A DNA stretch of 64,000 nucleotides from Coprinus comatus (taxonomy: Eukaryota > Basidiomycota > Agaricomycetes > Agaricales > Agaricaceae): NCBI GenBank assembly GCA_034638255.1, contig JAWPGT010000016.1, positions 248,001 through 312,000 on the forward strand, read 5' to 3'. The notes below the pieces were generated by a model, which did not search any database, had not been told where the DNA came from, and worked only from the letters and a program-made list of their open reading frames with translations. Position numbers and translations under genes: made by a program. Shown in pieces: positions 1-10,032 of this stretch; the first letter of the stretch is position 1, and every line of letters begins with the position of its first letter.

Positions 1-296
1 ATTTACGAGATTAATGATCGTGTTTGTATTTTAGATTGATGTAGAGAGGGATGCACAAAAGGCGTAGAGTATTTGGTATCCTTGAATTTATGCTTCGTTT
101 ACTGTGTTTCTCTTGTTTCATTTAACGGGTTACTGGTAGTACAACTGAGTCTAAGGCTGCTTGCCGTACTCTTTTTCTCATTCCTTTTTGGGTAAATCAT
201 TCTATTCAAAATTTATGCAATGTTAAGCTATTATTATAAGCTTATATACCACGTTCCTTTATATTAGCACACATCATTCACTTCATTTTTAATACA
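1..296. other. flank beyond the Helitron 3' end; no gene seen
   Basis: This stretch lies just outside the inferred 3' terminus of the minus-strand Helitron (CTAG at 297-300, then a T at 296 on that strand). I see no convincing ORF. It may be host DNA or the continuation of the older Helitron whose 5' end is at 10032. Confidence 0.4.
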
Positions 297-326
297 CTAG
301 CGGCGTACCCGTACTATGTATAGCCT
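297..326 (-). repeat. Helitron A 3' terminus with decayed hairpin
   Basis: On the minus strand this reads as a degenerate palindrome, then TACGCCGCTAG, then T. Aligned with the intact terminus at 8607-8633 (7-bp stem CCCGTGC/GCACGGG, loop GTA), nearly all differences are C/T or G/A transitions. The stem can no longer form fully. Confidence 0.7.
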
Positions 327-484
327 ATGGTGTTGATACTACAATTTTCGTTATTGAGTCAGAGTGCCTATTGAAAAGAAGATTTGAAATTCAAATCATT
401 GAACCAAGAAACAGTCATAACATTGCTATCCTACTGTTACATTTGTTTGTACTGCTATATTCAGATTCAACTAAAATCATACTT

Positions 485-2025
485 ATTTCGAACTAATTGT
501 GTCAGAAGATGAAGTAGGGGTGTGTTCAAGAATGTCATCAACTTGTTTCGGAAGAGATGTTACCGATTTTCCTATTTTCCGACGTTTTCCAGCTGTGCTT
601 GGACTGTTGTTACTGGAATCTGCAGCAGCAGGGGTACCACTATCACCAGGTCCAAGATCCAACCGACTCTGAGTGTAGCTGAATTGGAAGGGAGAGGTGG
701 TAGATTGGCGTCCGACTTTACCCTTCACAGGAGAACCTAGTAATGTAAGCGCAGGATCGTAGAGGACGACGAGACGAGCACGATGACGAAGGAATGGAGG
801 GAAACCAATAAGAAATGACTGAGATAAAACACAAACACTGCAGACACTTGTATTAGACTAGAGAGATACAATGACTTCTTAACTACTCACCTGCAGACAC
901 TTGTATTAGACTAGAGAGTCTTCATGTGTCTGCAGGACGCTTCAGTAATGTGTGACGTGACATTGTGATGTCACAGAAAGCGGAAACAATCTACAAGTCC
1001 AGAACTCTAAAGAGAATATCCAACCACAACTCTTCTAACCTCAACCAACAATAAGTACTGACCTTGGGGACTGTCTAGAGCATTCCTGACAAGTAAGTAT
1101 TAAATAGTACCAGCAAACTGTGAGTAAGAACAATTTTGGTAGTATAAAAGTTAAGTTGAAACTTGAGCTCACTTGGTTCTGACATGTTTGTTGAACGACC
1201 TCCAATTACAACACTCTCCGCTGCAATTTCAAATGAAACAACAACATGTGGTGCTGTTGGGCTCCGTTTGACACGATTTAATCGTCCAGATGCGGTAATA
1301 AAAAAACCTGTCTTTACCCATGGTGCACGGCGCTTGCCATCCACAGGTGATCTTCTCCATCGAGGCAAAGTTAAATCAAGGATAACTTCAATGTTGAGTT
1401 GCGCCACCCCTTCAAGAATTGAAAGATAATTTTCAATGTTGAATGTATATTGAATTCGCACATCCTCTTTTTCCTCCACATGCTCAACTAAACCAGAAAC
1501 AACAGCATAGGGAATATGTTCTGGTGATACACAGCCACAACTCGCAAAGTTATAAACTGGAATCATCTGAATAGACAGTACTATTATTTAGATGTTTTAT
1601 ATAATAGATAAATTAAATTTCGTTGCTTACAGAAGTTATATCACCAATAAACCCATAATCTTCCAACTTCACTTCAGAGTTTCGTAACAGTTCAAGCTTT
1701 TCATTGTGTTCAAAATCTGTAATGTTGGCAATCTAAATATATATTAAATGAGTTTTCAAAATATAGATTAGTTTGTTATTGTTAAACCAACTTGTGCGGT
1801 GATAAAAAATGCTCCTGGCTCCTCACCAAGGGCATATCTTCCATCATCATAATAACGTAAAATCCCCAATAAGTCATTATCAGAGTTAGCACCTGGTACA
1901 TAGGCATGAACATCAAAAATTTTGAACCAAGGTTTGCTACGACCAGGGTCAGGTATAGGCCTTTCGTTTTCAAAAACAACAATTGCCGAAACAGAGATAA
2001 AACCACGTGTGGGAAGTTTAGACAT
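485..2025 (-). CDS. Helitron-borne accessory protein, possibly OB-fold ssDNA-binding (RPA-like)
   Basis: The start is the ATG at 2025 (MSKLPTRGFISV). Exons 2025-1792, 1732-1631 and 1566 to about 1173 join in frame across two GT..AG introns (59 and 64 nt). They encode about 240 residues, including IPDPGRSKPWFKIFDVHAYV, a YDDGRYALGEEPGAFF segment and a strand-rich block ending in VVVSFEIAAESVVIGG. A short exon at 1117-1063 (with CQEC) and a last exon near 729-485 with a basic tail (AGKRRKIGK, a plausible nuclear signal) are possible but not certain. The length, beta-rich pattern and Lys/Arg tail resemble abundant Agaricomycete proteins that accompany Helitrons. Plant Helitrons are known to carry RPA-like ssDNA-binding genes. 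The OB-fold assignment here is inference. It lies 0.7 kb downstream of Rep/helicase in the same orientation and inside the element. Confidence 0.45.
838..935. repeat. 28-bp direct repeat with a 10-bp inverted end
   Basis: A unit beginning CTGCAGACACTTGTATTAGA occurs at 838-865 and again at 891-918 (53 bp apart). The second copy is followed at 926-935 by GTGTCTGCAG, the inverse of its first ten bases. It lies in the uncertain 3' part of the accessory gene. On the minus strand the spacer starts with GTGAGT and ends with CTGCAG, so the unit resembles a small intron. Confidence 0.7.
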
Positions 2026-2721
2026 AGTGTATAGTTGAACGGCAGTTGGAGAGGTGATCAATGTGATGATATGAAGGTATGATTGTGCTGTGTGCAATAG
2101 GCTCCAATGCTGAGGATAGCTTATAGAATATATACTTTAAGTACCTCAGAAACTTGTAGTAAAAAATTGTTGGTATGACGTTGAGGGTCAGAACATTATG
2201 AATCATGATTTTTCACCACTTACAAAGTGGCGCTGTTGCAATGAGTTCTGATGGAGAATTTCATTGTCAACTTTGGTTAGCAGTTCTGTATATCTAGTAA
2301 AGAGAAGTTCTAATCAAGAACTTTTTCGTTACAGAGCTCCATGCTGGTCTTATGATTGAGTTAAACTTAGTAGTACTATTCAGTGTTATCAGAAATGTTG
2401 GAGTAGTGGCAAAGGAGTCCTGGAGTTCTGATAGAGAACTCTTTTATCTCAGACTTCCTTGTAATCGTTCATGGTCTCATGATTGAGTCGAATGTCTTGG
2501 TACTGTTATCCGAAGCATTAGTTGAAAAAGTTCTAGTAGAGAAGTCTTTTAATATGAAAACTTAAAAAGGCTCCAAGTCTAATATCACTAATCAGTGATA
2601 AATTATGATTCATGATTGAGTTGGAAATAGTATTACTGAATGCTCAGCTACAATCTGATACACTGGATCTAAGATTTAAATGTCATTTGCTAATGTATTC
2701 GTAATATAAATAGATTATTGA

Positions 2722-5700
2722 TTAGTCTATTAATACTTCAGGGTAAACTACGTTTGCGACTACTACATCTGTACCATTGTTTGGAGTAAGCACTTTAATC
2801 CTATTACTTGCAATAGCTCGAGAAAGAGCAACATATAACTGCCCATGTCCAAATACAGGAACTCGTAAATCTAGTCCAACTCGACTTACAGATTGACCTT
2901 GAGACCGATTAATTGTAAGTGAAAAGGCTAAACGGATAGGAAATTGTCGACGTTTAACCCGGAATGGTGTTTCTGCATGACGTTCTTGTGGAATGGTGTT
3001 TCTGCATGACGTTCTTGTGGAATAAGAGATATGCGAGGAATCAATACAAGTTCTCCTTCATGATCCCCTCCAATAATCCTTGCCTCCAGAATACGGCTTG
3101 ACATTTTCGTTACTATTAAACGTGTACCATTGCATAATCCTTGCGCAGAAGATAGGTTGCGAATTAGAATAATTGGACAACCTATCTTTAAATGAAGTTC
3201 GCCTGGAGGGAGTGTATTGAGGTTGAGTGAACGAAGATATTCAGTTGGAATAGGAGGTATATTTGAATGATGTTTATCTTGAAGAACTTCATCAACACTA
3301 TAGTAGATCATAGCATCTCCAGCCATACGTTCTAACAGTTCTTGATTTGTATCTGAAACATCAGAATTTCGTGGTGCAAGTATCATACGCTCTAGAAAGT
3401 AGGTAGGAGGAGGAGGAGGATTTTGATTAATTCCTGAATAGATAAAATCTATCAAGGAACCATAGCTTTCTGTACGCATGTGAGTTGGAATATGAATCTT
3501 TCCCTCGTTATCTATATTTCTTCCATGTCCAACATCCAATAACCATTTTGAAAATTGCTGGGCATGTATATCATCTCGGACTCGCATGTTTTGATGTAGA
3601 TAATAGATCTTGATTTTCTTCCACAATATCGAGTTGATCATTGTTGCTTCAATAATTTCTTCACGTACACCATTAGGAATGATTGGTAGTGTTTGTTGAA
3701 AATCGCCACCAAAGATCATTGTAATTCCACCAAAAGATTGGTTATTACCACATATATCCTGAAGCATACGGTCCACAGCTTCAATAGCATGTTGATGTTG
3801 TGCACTGACTTCATCCCATATAATTGCCTTCGTGTTTCGGAATAATTCTGCACGTTTACTCCGTTTATCTACACTACATGTTGATTGTTCAGTGAGATCG
3901 AGTGGGATTTGGAATGTAGAATGTGCAGTTCTTCCACCTGGAAGAAGTAGTGAGGCAATACCGGAAGAAGCGACACAAAGGATAATTAATCCTTGAGACC
4001 GAATTTTGTTACAAATGATTTTATACAGGAATGTCTTTCCTGTTCCACCAGGCCCATTCACAAAAACTATGTCACCTCTCATCTCTATAATAGAAGCCAT
4101 AATTGCATCATACGCATAAAGTTGTTCTTGGTTGAGTAATGGAAATTCTTTTTCCCATGTACGATATTCATCATGAATATTATAATTCAACTGTTCCATG
4201 ATAAGCGGATTGGCTTGGTGACTACTCCAGTTAATTTGAGGTTGTGGCATCGATGGCCAATTATTTGCTAAGCTTTTGCCCTCTTGAAGAAGTATATTGT
4301 TGAGTAAGAAAAGGCCATAATCATATATAGTCTCTTCAGTTGTCGCATGTACTCCAAGAAGTGAGAGAACGTGTCGAGGTAAATCATCACAAAGAAAGTG
4401 GCGAAAGTTGGTCCATAAATCTTCTGGTTTAGAGGGTTCACAGAAAATTAAAATGGTTGCGAATAGTCGCCGTAAATGCCAACCTGTTTGCATTATTCCT
4501 GCTTCCTCTAAACATTTCCACCACTCGCCATCATCTTGAAGTAATCCTCGGGATAAACATGCATCACGAAAAGTATCATATTGGACATTATTGTATGTTC
4601 GGAGATCTTCAAATGATGTAGCTCCTTTTATAATAGATTAATATGTCAATAAAACATTTGTAAAAAATATTATACAAAAATCATACCTTTAACAACAGTT
4701 AACAATGTGCGTAGATAAAAACGTTCCCCTGCAGTTGGGGGTACAAAGTACATTCTTCCAATAGCATATCCCCTTTGTCGTTCCTTCCACACCTTCTCTT
4801 TCTCCTTCCAAGTAAAATACTGAGGAAATTCGGCATAGGTGTGTTTTCGTGCTTCATGTCCCAAAGTTCCACCATCTGTATTTGCTTGAAAATATGCTGT
4901 AAGAGTTGTATTTTGATTTGAGGCATGTTGTAGTGTAAGTTGAGGATCATTATCTGGATTAAAAACAACTGTATGTTGACCAGGAAGATGTATTTGTAAA
5001 CGTACAACATTCGGGACTTGATCGTGCATATCGAAATGGAAAATTCGGTGAACAGCCTCAGATGCAGAGATGTAGCGGCCAGTTAGATGCTGTGTAATCT
5101 CATCATTTTCGATATGCAAAGAAGCCATATCACCACCCTTTTGAATATATTTAAAAAGGTATTTGAGAGAACTTCCTGAAACAACAATTTCGACATTGAT
5201 GTGGCAGTCGAAGAGCACAGAGAGAAGAGGATTGTAAGGGACAATCCACCTATTATCAACCCAAAAACCTCCAATATAACATCCATGACCATCATCCTTT
5301 CGTTCATAAATAGGAAATCCACTATGATCCATTGTGGTGAAGTCGGAGAATGGCTTTGGATAACCTTTCGTACAACGGCCATTATCCATACATGGAGCAT
5401 TGGGATTAAAAGCACCACATGGTCCATGAACCATGCACCATTTTACAGTCTCAAATAGCAATGGCTCACGAACAGGATCGGGCCAACTTGCACGTATAAC
5501 AGAATTTATTGACTCGGGAGTATTTAGTTGAAATGGTTCGTCAAGGAAAACCAAGAGATGGAAATGGGGAAGTCCACGCTTTTGAAATTCAACTGTGTAA
5601 ATGTAGGAGACAGAACGTCCAAAAATGCCTTCTTTGTATATATAGTCGATAATTGCTTTCTTTTTAAGTTGAAAAACGCGTGCAATTAATTCAGGGCGAT

Positions 5701-7581
5701 CACTTGGAGACTGGCCATCTTCTAACTCTGCTGTAATTTCTGCCCATCCAGGATTAGCAGTGACCGTGATGAATAAATCAACATGGCGGAAGTGGCGTGC
5801 TATAGCCATAGAGTCCTGGTACCGCTGTTGCATATGTTGAGGACCACCAATATAAGAAGAGGGGAGAATAATTCTCTGCCCTAACATATTTAGGTCAATC
5901 TCTGCTTCTGCAGCAAGCGCATCTTCAAGACCACTATATAAGCAAGCACGGAGCATTGGTTGATTATGGCGGAGGAAAGAGAGTCGATTTTGATCAATTG
6001 AAGCATAGGTATCAACCAAAAAGCGTTGAAGAAGACGTTTACTATGGAGGATAGTAGAGAACTCATTTCGTCGTACTTGGATACGATAGGCTACAAAGCG
6101 AGATTGAGAAAGTCGACGATTTGGATTTGTTTGAGGAGTAGTATTATTTTGATTATTCTGTTGTAAACGTAATTCTGGATACCATCCATTATCACCATAA
6201 GGAAAGAGTAGGGGGTAGGAAAGTGGTAGATATGCGGGATGGAGGTCACTAACAATGCGAAGTCCGCCACCTCACACATTAAGGACAATATCTCGTGATG
6301 GTGAAGGTGCTTCTCCATTGCCATCACAGATTAAAACTGCTACCTCGTCTGCAGTTGGTGTATTATAACGCCGATGGTCAAGACTGGGGGAGTAATGGAG
6401 GCGGATAGAGATATTATCTGATTCATTTGTTAATAGTTCACGGACATGCATAAAAAGATGCGCATATTGATGATGTTGTAAGAGGACATTTTGTATAATT
6501 TGCATGGTGTTTGGATTGAGTTCTGAATTATTGTGAAGGCGAGATTCAAGTGCGTCCTGAGGGTTATAAATATAGAGTTGAGCATAGGAAGGGAGATGTC
6601 CTGGTTCCGGTTCCAAGGGACCAATGCGTTGGTAGAATTCACCCATTATTCGGAAAATAGGTGGTCCTCGTCCACGGTTAATGGTGTGGTCTTCGTTCAC
6701 ACACATTGAGGTAAATGAGAATGCCCTGTTGTATTTCCAAATATTGTCTTGAAATTCCTTTGCTTGTTGGTGCTTGCCAAGGAAGAGGTCATTAAAGAGA
6801 ACAGGAACAGGTTTTAGGAAGGGAAGTCGTATTTGTCCACTATTGCAGCAAATACCAAAAGTAGGCTTTGTGACTGAAGCAGAAGATAAGAGCTCACCCT
6901 TCCAATGAAGGGCTTTACAATATGGACACTCCAAATCCATACGTCCAAGGTTAAACCTCTTTAGAGGCTCGATGTATGGTTGTCGGGCAGCACCAAACCA
7001 TCCAATACTGGTGTTATTAGATAATTGAAGTAGATTACGCTCTAATTGTTTATTGTGAATCTTTAAATCTATTATAAAATGATTAAATCCCTCACCTCGC
7101 TGTCTATGTGGACGTTCCTCATTATGTTCTACTCCCCCTTCTCTAGCATTTAGCCTTTCTTCTCGTTCCCTCTGCCTTCGCCATTGTTGTCCCAAACTTC
7201 TATTAGATGGAGGTAATACCTCTTCTAGCTGCTTAAGAAAATAACATCATCTATGTTCAGTAACTGTATATTATCTATTCAAAGCATAAAACGTACTTGA
7301 TTATGAGTAGTGTTTGCAGGAATATTAACATTGGATCTTTGATGTTGACGTTGTTCTAGTTCATTGATTTGAATAGTTCCCTATGTTGGATAATGAGATT
7401 TTATGAACAAAATAACAGAGCAGTAGTAAGAACTCACAGGAAGCTCACGTTCACCTTCATTAGATGAAGTATGTTTGTGAAAATATTCAAAATTTCTTTG
7501 AATTTCCACGAATTCTTGCAAATGTAAGTCGCGTTGACAATTTCGATGTTGTTGAGATGTGATTTCAGCTTCTGACATCAT
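2722..7581 (-). pseudogene. Helitron Rep/helicase, broken by a nonsense codon and a tandem duplication
   Basis: The start is the ATG at 7581 (MMSEAEITSQ). Exons are 7581-7438, 7380-7297, 7228-4687 and 4624-2722, with introns of 57, 68 and 62 nt. The summed length is out of frame by exactly the 29-bp duplication at 2961-3018; without it the frame closes at about 1547 codons. In order: a Cys-rich N-terminal Helitron domain (CPYCKALHWKGE), the Rep nuclease with FITVTANPGW, HUH as GLPHFHLL and the tyrosine motif KYLFKYIQKGGD, then a PIF1-type helicase with Walker A GPGGTGKT, Walker B IIWDE, GGDFQQTLPI and LHQNMRV. The C-terminal motif TINRSQGQS and the LYVALSRA helicase motif lie in the shifted frame at about 2940-2722. 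A TGA at 6274-6272 sits inside the conserved GGGLRIVSDLHPAY region and fits a CGA to TGA transition. Nicking and unwinding by this copy are therefore unlikely. Confidence 0.88.
2961..3018. repeat. perfect 29-bp tandem duplication inside the helicase
   Basis: Copies at 2961-2989 and 2990-3018 are identical, each beginning GGAATGGTGTTTCTGCATGA; the next five bases start a partial third copy. As 29 is not a multiple of three, it moves the last about 80 codons of the helicase out of frame. Perfect identity suggests a recent event. Confidence 0.95.
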
Positions 7582-8606
7582 AGTATAGGTCAGAGATGTG
7601 GGATAATGACTTCATAGTCAGTCGTGTAAATCAGTTACAATTACCTACCTTCAAAATAATATCCCAAATGAAGAATAATGATAGTGGTGAACTGAACTCG
7701 TGTTGATAGTAGGTACCAGTACAATGGGTAATGCCACTTCTTTGGTTAGAGCACTTCGTGTCATGATTGTGGCAGTAGTAGCTCAAGTTGAAGCCTGACG
7801 CATATTTCCTAATCAATATGAGAACATTCTTAAAAGATTCAATAAAAATAGTGTATGTACGCAACACGTACTTTCCTTAAGCAACAGACAAACTCGACAT
7901 AGATCGCCACATGATAGAATCGTGACACTGATAGAGCAAGGAACCTCGAACGAATGCAGCAAAAGTATCCCTGATGAAACAGCTAACCGAAAAACTTTTT
8001 TTGGTCAGAAGCTCATGGTCTCATTGCCAATTAGTTCAGAACCCACCGGAGTCAATAAGACTCTAGCTATGCAAAGAGCCTTGTGTGAACATCTTGTAGT
8101 TGTGACTCGAGGGCAACGTCGATGGCTTGGGGGAGAGGTAAACAGTGTCTGAGTCTGAGAGAGGTGCGTGGGAAGAATTTGCCACTCCGAATATGTTCCC
8201 ACCATCGTCCAACGTTGTAAGATTCATTTCGGGACTTTTTACAGCTAGCTTCCAACTCTCCACTGTGATCAGCCAATGGTATTTCATAGTGGTTAAGTTT
8301 ACACTAAATTTGATTTGGTAGATATATCTTGTATGTACAACACTGTATGTTTGACTCAAAAGGCACGAATATATATAGTTCACCATGTTAGACCCGTAAA
8401 ACCAGGTTCTTTATCGTGGCGAGTCTTCTAAATAATGCTAATCTATGAGATTGTTGTGCCACAGTACCACAGTTCTCCTAGAAGTCGCCTCTCTCTAGCC
8501 AATCGTGGTCCTCTATGGTGCTTGAATAGGGCAAGTGGCTTTCGACAGCCAATCGCGGAACTCAGTTGTCTCTGTGGGAGAAAAGCCTTGTCTTTTGTAT
8601 AATAGA
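7582..8606 (-). other. Helitron 5' leader / promoter region; no clear gene
   Basis: About 1 kb lies between the Helitron 5' TC and the Rep/helicase start. Several overlapping short ORFs (for example 8005-8386, minus) have no recognisable domain and no conserved start. The region presumably holds the promoter. Its first about 90 bases on the minus strand are repeated at 10032. Confidence 0.5.
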
Positions 8607-9158
8607 CTAGCGGTGCACCCGTGCTACGCACGGGCTAGGGTCAGTGAACTGTCGAAATCCCCATAGGATGTATGTATCTGACTTGGGGCTAATTCTGTCA
8701 TGCACATGATGGTATGTTAAGCCCGTGTCTAGTGAGTTTTGAATAGGGATTAAAACAGAATGATTTCCTAATATTGAGTTGTTGACAGTAAGTTCTACAT
8801 CTATTCTGTTGAAGTCCTAAGCAAGTGGAACAGCTCCAGGATCCAGATGAAAGTAGATTCTCTAGATGGATGGACTACATATTTGGTATTTAACATTCGA
8901 CGCCACTGTTTCTTTTTGCGTTAGAACATGATGCCGTTCAACGTCATCGTGTACCCATTATTCATGTAAAATTACCGTTTTAAATGTTATCGTGTCCACT
9001 TCTCTACTTGTTCTCCACACAAAATGACCTTCCGGCTAATCATCTTTCATGATTGGCTTGACACTAAAATGTGTATGGTATTTTTTCATTGGAGGATTTT
9101 GATGTTTGTCTTTGACGTTTGTCTCGTGAGGAGAAGCCTTTGTCTTTTGTATAATAGA
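8607..9158 (-). mobile_element. non-autonomous Helitron, 552 bp, abutting the large one
   Basis: On the minus strand it starts TCTATTATACAAAAGAC at 9158, preceded by A, and ends with a perfect hairpin (stem CCCGTGC/GCACGGG, loop GTA) followed by TGCACCGCTAG at 8607. The next base, 8606, is the T of the neighbouring Helitron's 5' TC. It has no coding capacity. Its 5' end matches that of the large Helitron only for about 30 bases, so it looks like a family relative mobilised in trans. Confidence 0.75.
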
Positions 9159-9215
9159 TGGTACGAAATTAATTTCCAGGCAACCTAATATACAAACGAA
9201 TCTGCTTTTATCAAC

Positions 9216-9840
9216 TGTTATGACCACGAACCGTTAAGCTGAACACTCCTGGAACTTAAACGCTAGAGTGCAGTCGTGTAGGAACGTGCGATCAATAAAC
9301 ACTCTGCTGCAATCTCAAGGCCTTTCAACCTAGTGACCGAGAGGTATGGAGACAGAGATGTATAAGGGCTACAACAGAAGAGATTAAAGCTTAAGGCTTT
9401 AATCGTCTAATACAGCGAGTATTTATACTATTCTAGGAATGTACCTATTAATAGCTACTAACTACGTATATCCCAAATACTCGTCATCGCTTTATAATCT
9501 ACTCCATACACAATGCTAGAACTGTCAACAGGAGTAGGTGAGACATCGGGGTCGGGGACTATTTACTCCATATACAATGAAAGATTAGTCAACAGGAGTA
9601 AAATGACAAAACACATAACTAATACTGGAGCTGGGGAAATGCAGACTTCTAAGCATAAGTGGAGTCTCATACTTAGTTCGACGTTAGGTCATAACGATGT
9701 CATAGTGATATCATCGGGGAATGGTATGTCAGGCGGAGTCGTCCATAGTGTCGTCATTGGGAATGAGTTCGGGGAAGATGGCGAACAAGTCTTCCTCGGT
9801 GGTGGTGGTACGGGCCGGTGGTTTGGGTGGGCTCGTAACA
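9216..9840 (-). repeat. solo LTR of the chromovirus family, with 5-bp TSD
   Basis: This is the reverse complement of the LTRs at 19353 and 26990, slightly shorter (625 bp), with the same ends (TGTTACGAG...GTCATAACA). It is flanked on both sides by TCAAC (9211-9215 and 9841-9845), a clean 5-bp target duplication. No internal element remains, as expected after LTR-LTR recombination. It carries several substitutions and a small deletion relative to the full element, so it is older. It interrupts a Helitron fragment. Confidence 0.92.
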
Positions 9841-9845
9841 TCAAC

Positions 9846-10032
9846 CTAATCTATGATTGTGGCTCATCGACGATATTTTTCAAAAGCTTCGAGGTGGCTA
9901 GAAGCAACCAAGTTATTCTCTCCAACCAATCATGTCTCTCAATACGCTAGAAAAGGGCAAGTAACTTTCGACAGCCAATCGCGGAACTCAGTTGTCTCTG
10001 TGGGAGAAAAGCCTTGTCTTTTGTATAATAGA
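9846..10032 (-). repeat. third Helitron 5' end (fragment)
   Basis: On the minus strand it begins A|TCTATTATACAAAAGAC at 10032. It stays nearly identical to the large Helitron's 5' end for about 65 bases, then diverges with patchy similarity. Its body is cut by the solo LTR and continues at 9210-9159. No matching 3' end is visible in the window. Confidence 0.65.

Larger units (their letters stand above)
297..8606 (-). mobile_element. autonomous-type Helitron (rolling-circle transposon), about 8.3 kb, now inactive
   Basis: Read on the minus strand the element starts with TCTATTATAC at 8606 and ends with CTAG at 300-297, followed by T. This is the classic Helitron structure (5' TC, 3' CTRR, insertion between A and T, no target duplication). 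A decayed hairpin precedes the CTAG. Inside is one large Rep/helicase gene (2722-7581) with the HUH and paired-Tyr nuclease motifs and a PIF1-like helicase, plus a second ORF (about 485-2025). The gene carries an in-frame stop and a frame-shifting 29-bp duplication, so this copy should be immobile on its own. The 5' end is shared with two more termini at 9158 and 10032. The termini are inferred from pattern, not from comparison with an empty site. Confidence 0.8.
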
